A stretch of 64,000 nucleotides of DNA from Chryseobacterium oleae (GTDB lineage: Bacteria; Bacteroidota; Bacteroidia; Flavobacteriales; Weeksellaceae), in contig NZ_FOVD01000002.1 in assembly GCF_900115055.1 (NCBI RefSeq), forward strand, positions 124,001 through 188,000, read 5' to 3'. Made by a program: the position numbers and the translations under genes. How positions within the stretch are numbered: position 1 is the stretch's first letter; every line of letters starts with the position of its first letter. The notes beneath the pieces were generated by a model. It had not been told where the DNA came from, searched no databases, and saw only the letters and a list, made by a program, of their open reading frames with translations. Below are positions 40,086-47,170 of this stretch, in pieces.

Positions 40086-42266
40086 ATGTTTAAGGATGAT
40101 CAATCGATAAAAGTAAAAGGCCCGAAAAGCAGTATAAAAGATACAGCGGTAACAGAACAGGTGAAAAATGCTGAAGATATTGCCGTTCAGAAAGTAGAAG
40201 CCAAGCTTCAGAAAGCTGACGAAGCCGTAAAAAAATCAGCAAAAAAGGCACAGGAAATATATTCGGGAGCAGCACAGAGCTCCGGAATGTTCATGAACCA
40301 GACCTTGGTTCCGAATAACCCTTCTGTTACTGAAAGCAAAGTATGGTCAAAACAGCCTACTTCAAAGATACACAATGCCCAGGCTATTCCCGAAAGCATT
40401 ATCGCCGGAATCAACCGTGTGGTGAAGCTTGACGTTGTGATAGAAGGCCAGGTGATAAATCATTTCAAGCACTTTAAGCTCGTACAGAGCGCTTCCAGAC
40501 ACCATGAATTCAGTTTGACACTTCCTCACGATAGTTTGGGCAGTGCAGAAAATCATAATCTTCAGGAAGCACAGAACTTTTTAGGAAAGAGAATTACAGT
40601 CGTATTTAAATATAAGGATATTGAACAGGGACCTGAACGGAATTTTGTGGGCGTCATTACGGAAGTAGGATTCAGTCAGGAAAAAGGAAACCTGGGAAAT
40701 ATCGTTCTTACAGGCTTCAGTCCGACAGTTCTGTTGGATGCGGCGCCTCATATTCAAAGCTTCGGAGGCGGACAGGAGGTAAGCTTAAACAGCATTGCCG
40801 ATCATGTTATAAGAGAGGGTTTAGGACAGAGTAAGTTTGATTTCCGGGTAGATGCCCAACATGGAAATGTGCCTTACAGCTCTCAATACGAAGAAACCCA
40901 TTATAACTATCTGGCAAGAATGGCAGAAGCCTATGGTGAGCAGTTTTATTATGACGGTGAAGTCTTGCATTTCGGAAAGCTTCCGCCACAGGAAAAACCT
41001 GTTAAACTTACCTATGGTAGCAGTGTAAGCGATATTGCGATCAAAATGAAAGCGCAGCATGTCAGTCCTAGTTTTTATGGCTACAACAGCAGTAAAAATG
41101 AAAAACTGACCACGGGAAATTCAAAAATAAGCCATACATCTGATATTGCCAAAAGGGCATATGAGATATCAGAAAAAACCTTTAAAACCCCTTCTTTAAG
41201 AGTAGCTCCTATCAAGGCAACATCTTTTATGGATATCGATGCCTCTCAGAAAGGAACAGCGGGAAGTAAGGCTTCGGAAGTTTTCATCACTTCAGGATCT
41301 ACAACGGTTCCTTTCCTGTATCCGGGATGTACTGCAGACATTGAAATGCGTAAAGCAGATACCAACGATACCTCTTATTTTACCAAATTAATGATCATTG
41401 GCGTTACCCATGAGGTAGATGCAAGAGGTTATTACGACGGGACTTTTGAAGCTATCGCAGCAGATACGGGATTTATTCCACGTCCGGAGTTTGAAAGCCC
41501 GAAAGCAGAAGCTCAATTTGCCAAGGTCATTTCCAATACAGACCCTTTGAATCAGGGAAGAGTGAAAGTGCAGTTTGACTGGCAGAGTGGGCAGGATACC
41601 ACAGAATTTATCCGTGTGATGTCTCCTGATGCCGGAAGCAGCGATAAAGTCAATAAAAACCGTGGTTTTATGTCTATTCCCGAAGTGGAAGATCAGGTGA
41701 TCATCAATTTTGTTCATCAGCATCCTGACCGTCCTTTTGTGATGGGAGGAATGTTCCATGGAAGTATTGGCGCTGGTGGAGGTGCCGGAAATAATGTGAT
41801 GAGTTTAAGCAGTAAAAGTGGGAATATTATCCAATTCCATGATGGATGCGGGATTGAAATTAAAGACCGTAATGGAAATCATGTAACATTAAGCGGAACC
41901 GGAGATATCAATACTTTTGTGAGCAATAACAGCACAGAAGATATAGGGAATAATCTTGCCATAAATGTTGAGACAAATACGACCATCAATGTAGGAAAAG
42001 GAAAATCCAAAATTACGATGGATAATGCTGGGAAAATTAATATTAATAGTGCAACGGAAATAAAACTGGAGACGGGGAAAAGTTCAATTACAATGAAAGA
42101 AGATGGGACTATAGATATTAATGGCAAAAAAATTAACATTTTAGGTGAAGATGTTTTGCTTGGAGGTTCTAAACTGGCTACTGTAGGCTCAAGTGCTGAA
42201 GGTAAGGTAGAGATAACCGGAGGAACGGCCGTTACAGTAAAAGCGACTCAAGTTGATATTAATTAA
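40086..42266 (+). CDS. tssI: T6SS spike protein VgrG (TssI)
   Basis: This 726-residue protein shows the VgrG parts. A leading helical region of about 100 residues is rich in Ala and Lys (KNAEDIAVQKVEAKLQKADE). A gp27-like domain follows (INRVVKLDVVIEGQVINHFK, AEAYGEQFYYDGEVLHFG). The gp5 OB-fold has PLNQGRVKVQFDWQSGQDTT. The C-terminal beta-helix spike has many short DxxG/INV strands (KSKITMDNAGKININS, MKEDGTIDINGKKINI). No extra toxin domain is fused at the end. The last 150 codons are more AT-rich than the first part, like the genes that follow. The next gene starts 2 bp downstream. Confidence 0.93.
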   Translation: MFKDDQSIKVKGPKSSIKDTAVTEQVKNAEDIAVQKVEAKLQKADEAVKKSAKKAQEIYSGAAQSSGMFMNQTLVPNNPSVTESKVWSKQPTSKIHNAQAIPESIIAGINRVVKLDVVIEGQVINHFKHFKLVQSASRHHEFSLTLPHDSLGSAENHNLQEAQNFLGKRITVVFKYKDIEQGPERNFVGVITEVGFSQEKGNLGNIVLTGFSPTVLLDAAPHIQSFGGGQEVSLNSIADHVIREGLGQSKFDFRVDAQHGNVPYSSQYEETHYNYLARMAEAYGEQFYYDGEVLHFGKLPPQEKPVKLTYGSSVSDIAIKMKAQHVSPSFYGYNSSKNEKLTTGNSKISHTSDIAKRAYEISEKTFKTPSLRVAPIKATSFMDIDASQKGTAGSKASEVFITSGSTTVPFLYPGCTADIEMRKADTNDTSYFTKLMIIGVTHEVDARGYYDGTFEAIAADTGFIPRPEFESPKAEAQFAKVISNTDPLNQGRVKVQFDWQSGQDTTEFIRVMSPDAGSSDKVNKNRGFMSIPEVEDQVIINFVHQHPDRPFVMGGMFHGSIGAGGGAGNNVMSLSSKSGNIIQFHDGCGIEIKDRNGNHVTLSGTGDINTFVSNNSTEDIGNNLAINVETNTTINVGKGKSKITMDNAGKININSATEIKLETGKSSITMKEDGTIDINGKKINILGEDVLLGGSKLATVGSSAEGKVEITGGTAVTVKATQVDIN

Positions 42267-42268
42267 AT

Positions 42269-43333
42269 ATGGGATTCAAAACATACGAAATAAAAAAAGG
42301 AGATACGCTCGTTACTATAGCTAAAGAATTTGGATTAACAATAAATGAATTGTTAGACTTTCACAATTCTCATGCTATTTTGACACAGCAAATTTTTAGC
42401 ACCCATATTCCTTTTCATATTAAAGAATTGTTTACCCCTGCCAAAAAAGAAGAAATAAAAAAGAAGTCATTTGAACAAATAGATTTTCAGCAGAAAGCCA
42501 GGTATCGTTGTGAACAAATAAATACATCAAAGTTTAATAATAATTTAGTCTATTATCTGAACCAAAGATTTCAGTATGTATTAAAATTAAATGTAGAAGA
42601 AGAAATAGGTTTTGTTAAATTAGAAGATTATAGCAAAGAATCATCTCCTAAAACGTTAGAAGAAGTTTTCGATTTTATTGAAGAAACAGAGAAAATAAAA
42701 AATAATGTTTTTTTTTCTTTAAATAAATTAGGAAAAATTCAAAAAATTCTGAACAAAAAAGAGATGCAAAAAGATTGGAAAAAATTTAAGGCAACAAAAT
42801 TTTTTGAAATGCCTTTTATTCAGAGCCTGCAGAAAAATAACCCAAAAGCTGTAGATGAATTATTAATGATGGCTGATAATCAATTTTCTGAAAATGCATC
42901 AAATGAAGAAGAGTATTGGAGGAATTTTTTTTATTTTTCATGTTTTGATCAATACTTATACAGCCAAGATAATTTCGAGACTGTAGATTTCGATTTTGTG
43001 TCTACCATACTCCCACCATTGATCTTACCCTTGAAGATCAGATATGATAAAGTAGAAGAGAAAAACGGAATCTTGACTGTTCGAAAAATAGCTGAAGTGA
43101 GCATTTCAGATTCTCTAAAAAAAGAAATGAAAGATAAATACAATGAAATTCACAAAAGCATCGTAAAATATGAGTTTACAGAGTATAAAATTATTTTTAG
43201 ATCTACTATAGAGATTGATATACATAGCGGTCTTATCTTGAGTGGAAAAGTAGTTTTAAAAGAAGAAGTTTCAGACAATGTTGAAAACGAATGTATTTAT
43301 ACAATTAAAAAGTTAGAAAATTTTACCCCATAA
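42269..43333 (+). CDS. LysM-domain protein of the VgrG cassette, adaptor or effector candidate
   Basis: This 354-residue protein without signal peptide opens with a LysM domain (FKTYEIKKGDTLVTIAKEFG, LTINELLDFHN). The long remainder, rich in Lys, Glu and Phe, has no domain that I recognise. It ends in a beta-rich part (YKIIFRSTIEIDIHSG). LysM at the N-terminus of a T6SS cassette protein may bind the spike or peptidoglycan. It is 2 bp after vgrG and 4 bp before a membrane protein gene, so it is clearly cotranscribed. It could be an effector chaperone/adaptor or a toxin itself; I cannot decide. Confidence 0.7.
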   Translation: MGFKTYEIKKGDTLVTIAKEFGLTINELLDFHNSHAILTQQIFSTHIPFHIKELFTPAKKEEIKKKSFEQIDFQQKARYRCEQINTSKFNNNLVYYLNQRFQYVLKLNVEEEIGFVKLEDYSKESSPKTLEEVFDFIEETEKIKNNVFFSLNKLGKIQKILNKKEMQKDWKKFKATKFFEMPFIQSLQKNNPKAVDELLMMADNQFSENASNEEEYWRNFFYFSCFDQYLYSQDNFETVDFDFVSTILPPLILPLKIRYDKVEEKNGILTVRKIAEVSISDSLKKEMKDKYNEIHKSIVKYEFTEYKIIFRSTIEIDIHSGLILSGKVVLKEEVSDNVENECIYTIKKLENFTP

Positions 43334-43337
43334 TTTA

Positions 43338-44024
43338 ATGGAAAATAAAGAATTCAGATTTGAAGGATTGGACGCAAAAACGGAATTAAAATTAGCATTA
43401 AACCTAATTCTTCCGGGATTAGCTGTGATGATTGGAACACTTATACTCACCAATATGCTGTTTCCGGGAATTTATTTTTTATATCCATTGCTTTTTGCCG
43501 CTTTCTTAACGCTTTCGGTGTGTATGCTTATTTTAAAACAGTTGGCAAAACGGGTAAAAGCTAAAGAATGGATTGTTGTAATAAATAATGAAAACCTAAA
43601 AATAAAATTTCAAAACCTGCAATATATTTTTAGTTTGGGTGATATTAAAATGATTAAAAATTTAGGGAATGATGGTTTTCGTTATTTAACAATTATAACA
43701 AACAAAGATGTTATTAAGATTAGAGTGGGTAACACAGGTTTGACACCGTTTTCTTCGGAAAAAGATATCGAACAGCTGGACGATTTTGTAGAATATTTAA
43801 TGCCGTACGTTCGGGAAAATTTTAACCAAAAGGAACTGAGAAATATTATAAATACTAATATCTTTCCAAATTTTGGGGTGTATCTTGTAAAAAGAGAGAA
43901 AATAAAATATTCAATCATCAATAAGATGGAGCCCTGGCAAGTCTTTGTATTTGGTATTGGGTTATTTTTTGTAGTTCTTTTTATATTGATGCAAGTTTTG
44001 TTTTATTATTTTGATAATCATTAA
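43338..44024 (+). CDS. Membrane protein, immunity candidate A
   Basis: This 228-residue protein has two N-terminal transmembrane helices (residues about 20-42 and 46-68), a soluble beta-rich domain (WIVVINNENLKIKFQNLQYI, FRYLTIITNKDVIKIRV) and a third helix near 200-223. The middle part has the alternation of a bacterial PH/YcxB-like domain. No enzyme motif is seen. Between the LysM protein and the PAAR-like effector, such a protein is a candidate immunity factor held in the inner membrane. Its build resembles that of the membrane protein at 45.5 kb, though the sequences differ. Confidence 0.65.
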   Translation: MENKEFRFEGLDAKTELKLALNLILPGLAVMIGTLILTNMLFPGIYFLYPLLFAAFLTLSVCMLILKQLAKRVKAKEWIVVINNENLKIKFQNLQYIFSLGDIKMIKNLGNDGFRYLTIITNKDVIKIRVGNTGLTPFSSEKDIEQLDDFVEYLMPYVRENFNQKELRNIINTNIFPNFGVYLVKREKIKYSIINKMEPWQVFVFGIGLFFVVLFILMQVLFYYFDNH

Positions 44025-44033
44025 ACTTAAATT

Positions 44034-45350
44034 ATGGCAGTTTACTTACCGGAAAAAGTGTTTGCAGTATGTACAAACCAATTAAATTCTGATCCTAAAA
44101 AATTTGAATTAGGTGATAACAGGCAAAAAAAAACGGTAAAATTAGGATCTCAGCAAAGAGTTTTTTTAATAAAGCTAGATAAAAAACTTTCCGAAGACTT
44201 CACTTGCAAAAGCGGTTGGAGTTCGGGGGCAGGAACTGCTGCATTTGGAGGCGGTGTGGTAGTAGGAATGCTACTTGTGGCAGGAACTGCGGCTACTGTA
44301 CCTGTTGCAGGTTGGATTGTCGGTGGGATTATTGCTATTGGGGCAATTGGATATGGAATATGGCAAATGATGCAGACTCCCACGTGTAGTGAAATGATTG
44401 GCTTTCAGGAAAGTCAATGGAAAAAACACCATACTACAGTATACTTTGATAGTAATGGGAAGAAAGGAGATTCCTTTCTTGCGCTAACAAAAAATTCATT
44501 ACTTGCTTGTAAGGAAGGTGGGGTCCTGTTGCCATTCATTACGGAAACGGCAGCCAATAATGCTGCCAAGAGTATAGCGACCAATAATCGTGTTGAAATG
44601 GGGGTAAATATCGTTTCAGGAGCATTGGCAGGTGTCTTATTCGGATTCAGCATGGGAACCTCATTAACAGCAGGTGGTTTTTTAGGTGGTGCAAGAACTC
44701 TACATGTTTTTCAACAAACTGCAATTTTCGGAGCATGGATTCCGGTCGGTTATTTTATAATCAATCCTATTGCTTCTGCAACGGGCGGATGGCTTAATAG
44801 CAATGAAAATTATGATAGTGTAAAAGATGCTTCTATCTCATCCACTGCATTGCCCCAACCTGCCGACAGTTGGGATCCCGTTACACCAGCAAAAGATATT
44901 AAAGAGGTTAAAACTTTATTAGGTCAGAATAACGCGAGTCAGAGCGATATGAATAAATTTGCTGCCGGAATTGCTGAAGCAGAAAGACAAGGAACCTATT
45001 CTTTAAAAAATAATCCTGAATTAAGAGAAATGATCAACAGAATGAAAGCAGGTGAATTTGGTCCGGAGTTACAGGATAGGGTTACTAATAAGAGTGGGAA
45101 TTTGCGGGGTATGGTTAATGAAAAGAATATGAGTTCAGTTAAAGATACACATAATCAAAATTCCAATGCAGCCATTAAAGAAAACATTAAAGGAGCCCGT
45201 ATTAAATCTGCAACGGGGGCTGGAGGTATTTTAACTCTAATAGCCCCTTTTATAGGCAACTATTTCGCAGAACGTGCAATTCGGGTCGCGGCAGATGTAT
45301 TCGTCAACGAAGATACTCGTTCAATTACAGTGAATGCAAATAATGCTTGA
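44034..45350 (+). CDS. PAAR-like/transmembrane T6SS effector candidate
   Basis: This 438-residue protein has no signal peptide. The first 60 residues (MAVYLPEKVFAVCTNQLNSD ... FTCKSGW) resemble the PAAR-like or DUF4280-type caps that sharpen Bacteroidota VgrG spikes. Glycine-rich hydrophobic stretches follow at about 66-112 (GGVVVGMLLVAGTAATVPVA) and 190-245 (VNIVSGALAGVLFGFSMGTS). The C-terminal 160 residues are polar, then end in another hydrophobic segment (GAGGILTLIAPFIGNYFAER). This recalls membrane-translocating or pore-forming T6SS effectors. No catalytic motif is recognised, so the toxic activity is unknown. A 32-codon frame overlaps its stop. Confidence 0.7.
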   Translation: MAVYLPEKVFAVCTNQLNSDPKKFELGDNRQKKTVKLGSQQRVFLIKLDKKLSEDFTCKSGWSSGAGTAAFGGGVVVGMLLVAGTAATVPVAGWIVGGIIAIGAIGYGIWQMMQTPTCSEMIGFQESQWKKHHTTVYFDSNGKKGDSFLALTKNSLLACKEGGVLLPFITETAANNAAKSIATNNRVEMGVNIVSGALAGVLFGFSMGTSLTAGGFLGGARTLHVFQQTAIFGAWIPVGYFIINPIASATGGWLNSNENYDSVKDASISSTALPQPADSWDPVTPAKDIKEVKTLLGQNNASQSDMNKFAAGIAEAERQGTYSLKNNPELREMINRMKAGEFGPELQDRVTNKSGNLRGMVNEKNMSSVKDTHNQNSNAAIKENIKGARIKSATGAGGILTLIAPFIGNYFAERAIRVAADVFVNEDTRSITVNANNA

Positions 45351-45441
45351 TAAGTTCTTTGCAGATTATACTCAAGGTCGTCTCAACGTTAATTCTTTCG
45401 GAACAGACTATATCAGGAATAATGATGTGTTCTCAAAATAA
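45343..45441 (+). CDS. Possible 32-residue ORF overlapping the effector stop
   Basis: ATG at 45343 overlaps the effector's last codons (ATGCTTGA) in the +1 frame, an arrangement common in translational coupling. The product MLDKFFADYTQGRLNVNSFG and 12 more residues have a natural-looking composition. It may be a small immunity or accessory peptide, or the beginning of a larger gene lost by deletion. The 105 bp after its stop up to the next gene hold no other frame of note. Confidence 0.35.
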   Translation: MLDKFFADYTQGRLNVNSFGTDYIRNNDVFSK

Positions 45442-45546
45442 CTTTTGTGAAACACCGACAGGAATTTTTACCTGCTTTAAACACTAAAATCTTTTTATGC
45501 AGAGAATTCAATCCTGCCTTGAATAATTTGCATCTTCAGATTCTCT

Positions 45547-46092
45547 ATGAAAAAAAATAAAATCTTCACATTTAAAAACGTTTTGCCCTACCATAGCATC
45601 TGGACGGTTTTTGTGATCATTCCATGTATGTTTTTATATGGATCTTTGTATTATTTTTTATTCAAAGGGGGTTTTAAGCTTTCTTTGGTGAGTATTTTTA
45701 CATTGTTTTATTTCGGGACCTGCTATCTGATTTTAAAAGCGATTTCTGTCCAGGTAAAAATTTGTTTTAATGATCAATATCTCTTCATAAAAAAGGGAAA
45801 CAGGAAGCAGAAAAAATATCCTAAAGCTGATATTAAAGGATTTTATTCCTATAATTATGAAACAAAATCACCCATATTGAAAAATTCAAAGGTCTATTTT
45901 AGATTTTGCTTGAAAAACAATCAGGATATTTTTATTAATGACGTTGAATACAGGAGTCTATATGAAGCAGAAAAAGGTGAGAATCTTAAAAGATTTCTAA
46001 AGGAAGCTCAAAAAGAATTAAATTTTGTAAGAATAAGAAAGCGAAATTTTCAAAGCAGTTACTGGTATTCAAATCAGGAAAATGATAGTTGA
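45547..46092 (+). CDS. Membrane protein, immunity candidate B
   Basis: This 181-residue protein has two N-terminal transmembrane helices (about 18-38 and 44-65) and a soluble domain of about 110 residues (VKICFNDQYLFIKKGNRKQK, VYFRFCLKNNQDIFINDVEY). The soluble part again looks like a PH/YcxB-type beta domain. It stands between the effector candidate and tssD3, is AT-rich like the rest of the cassette, and has no enzyme motif. Protection against the neighbouring effector is inferred from position and topology only. Confidence 0.65.
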   Translation: MKKNKIFTFKNVLPYHSIWTVFVIIPCMFLYGSLYYFLFKGGFKLSLVSIFTLFYFGTCYLILKAISVQVKICFNDQYLFIKKGNRKQKKYPKADIKGFYSYNYETKSPILKNSKVYFRFCLKNNQDIFINDVEYRSLYEAEKGENLKRFLKEAQKELNFVRIRKRNFQSSYWYSNQENDS

Positions 46093-46441
46093 TGAACGTT
46101 TTATGTATTCAGCAAAATTATCCTTTGTGGCTTCTAAACCTCAGCCTCAATCTTAGCCTTATATTTCATGTCTGAAATCTCATATTTAAACTATTATTTC
46201 CCTTGATGGTGTAAAATTATGGCTTTTATCGAGCTTTAAAAAAAATAGTTAAATCCATTATAAATAAGCATTTTAAGTATTATGTTAACTCAAAAGTAGT
46301 AGAATTACTACATCAAATCGTAGTATTACTACAATATCTGAGATTTGTATCCAAAAACTTTTTCCTAGCCCATATCGGGTCTATCTTTGCTCTGTAATCA
46401 ATCACTATTCACACAATATATAACAATTAAATTCACCAATC
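46093..46441. other. Gap between the effector cassette and tssD3
   Basis: The left part has mosaic words (CATGTCTGAAATCTCATATT); the right part holds the double dyad and promoter listed separately. There is no coding frame of note. Confidence 0.6.
46298..46389 (+). promoter_or_regulatory. tssD3 promoter with double GTAGnnnnnCTAC dyad
   Basis: AGTAGAATTACTAC (46298-46311) and CGTAGTATTACTAC (46319-46332) are 21 bp apart. TATCTTTG starts at 46382, 63 bp from the second dyad, as in the two other copies. GCTCTGTAATCAATCAC after the -7 box is shared with tssD2. Confidence 0.87.
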
Positions 46442-46849
46442 ATGGCAGCAAATTCAAGAGGAATCTTAAAATTCAACGGAGGAGAAGGTCAAAAATTATT
46501 AAAGCTTAATTATAGCGTATCAAGATCTACAGACGTTTCAGGACGTGTAGCATCAGACCCTTCTAACGCTCTTATCAAAGTAACAGTAGAAGCTACTGAA
46601 AAATCTGATATCTTAGAAAGTTTATTGAACGGAAAATATAAGCCTACAAAAGGTGAAGTAACTTTCAATAAATCTCACGAAGAAGGTACATTGACTACCC
46701 TAAACTGGGAAAACGGATATGTAATTCAGCACGAAGTAGACTTCGACGCAGTTGACAGCAACAGTATGCTGATCAGCTTTGTAATCAGCGCAGAGGTTAT
46801 TACTTTAGGAAACTCTGAGTACCGCGGAATGTGGCCAGGAGGTCAATAA
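46442..46849 (+). CDS. tssD: T6SS tube protein TssD (Hcp-like), copy 3
   Basis: This 135-residue protein has all subtype-iii Hcp segments and is almost identical to copy 2. The end (YRGMWPGGQ) differs from copies 1 and 2. It stands alone after the effector cassette with its own promoter and a terminator hairpin. Three Hcp genes in 12 kb suggest a high tube protein demand or different cargo binding in the lumen. It marks the right end of the T6SS locus. Confidence 0.92.
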   Translation: MAANSRGILKFNGGEGQKLLKLNYSVSRSTDVSGRVASDPSNALIKVTVEATEKSDILESLLNGKYKPTKGEVTFNKSHEEGTLTTLNWENGYVIQHEVDFDAVDSNSMLISFVISAEVITLGNSEYRGMWPGGQ

Positions 46850-46881
46850 TGAATAGACCCAAGTCTTTTAAAAAAAATAAC

Positions 46882-46919
46882 AACAGAACAGAGCAGCAGA
46901 AATGTTGTTCTGTTTTTTT
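46882..46919 (+). terminator. Terminator after tssD3
   Basis: AACAGAA pairs with TTCTGTT around an internal loop, followed by seven Ts. Confidence 0.65.
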
Positions 46920-46924
46920 ATGGG

Positions 46925-47140
46925 AGATGGAGCAATAGCCAAGATTTTAGACATCAGACATCAGACATCAGACATCAGACATCAGAATATTAAAATATTT
47001 ATTTAATTATTTCCAATCAGCAACTTCCTCTCATATCATATACACTACAGCCCTCAAACCCTCCGACTCTCAAACCCGCACCACGCACACCGAAACTCAT
47101 CACTCATAATTTATAACTCATCACTCCTAAAAATATTCCT
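46925..47140. repeat. Mosaic repeat block with AGACATC heptamer array
   Basis: AGACATC is repeated five times in tandem at 46949-46986. Words of the other mosaic loci follow: CCCTCAAACCCTCCGACTCT, and GAAACTCATCACTCATAA with TATAACTCATCACTCC. There is no coding content. This is the gene-free stretch before polA. Confidence 0.75.
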
Positions 47141-47170
47141 ATTTTCTTATATTTGTTCATTATAGATATT

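Noticed and set aside
46949-46986. Tandem AGACATC units as a CRISPR array
   Set aside because: Units are 7 bp with no spacers and no cas genes nearby; it is a microsatellite.
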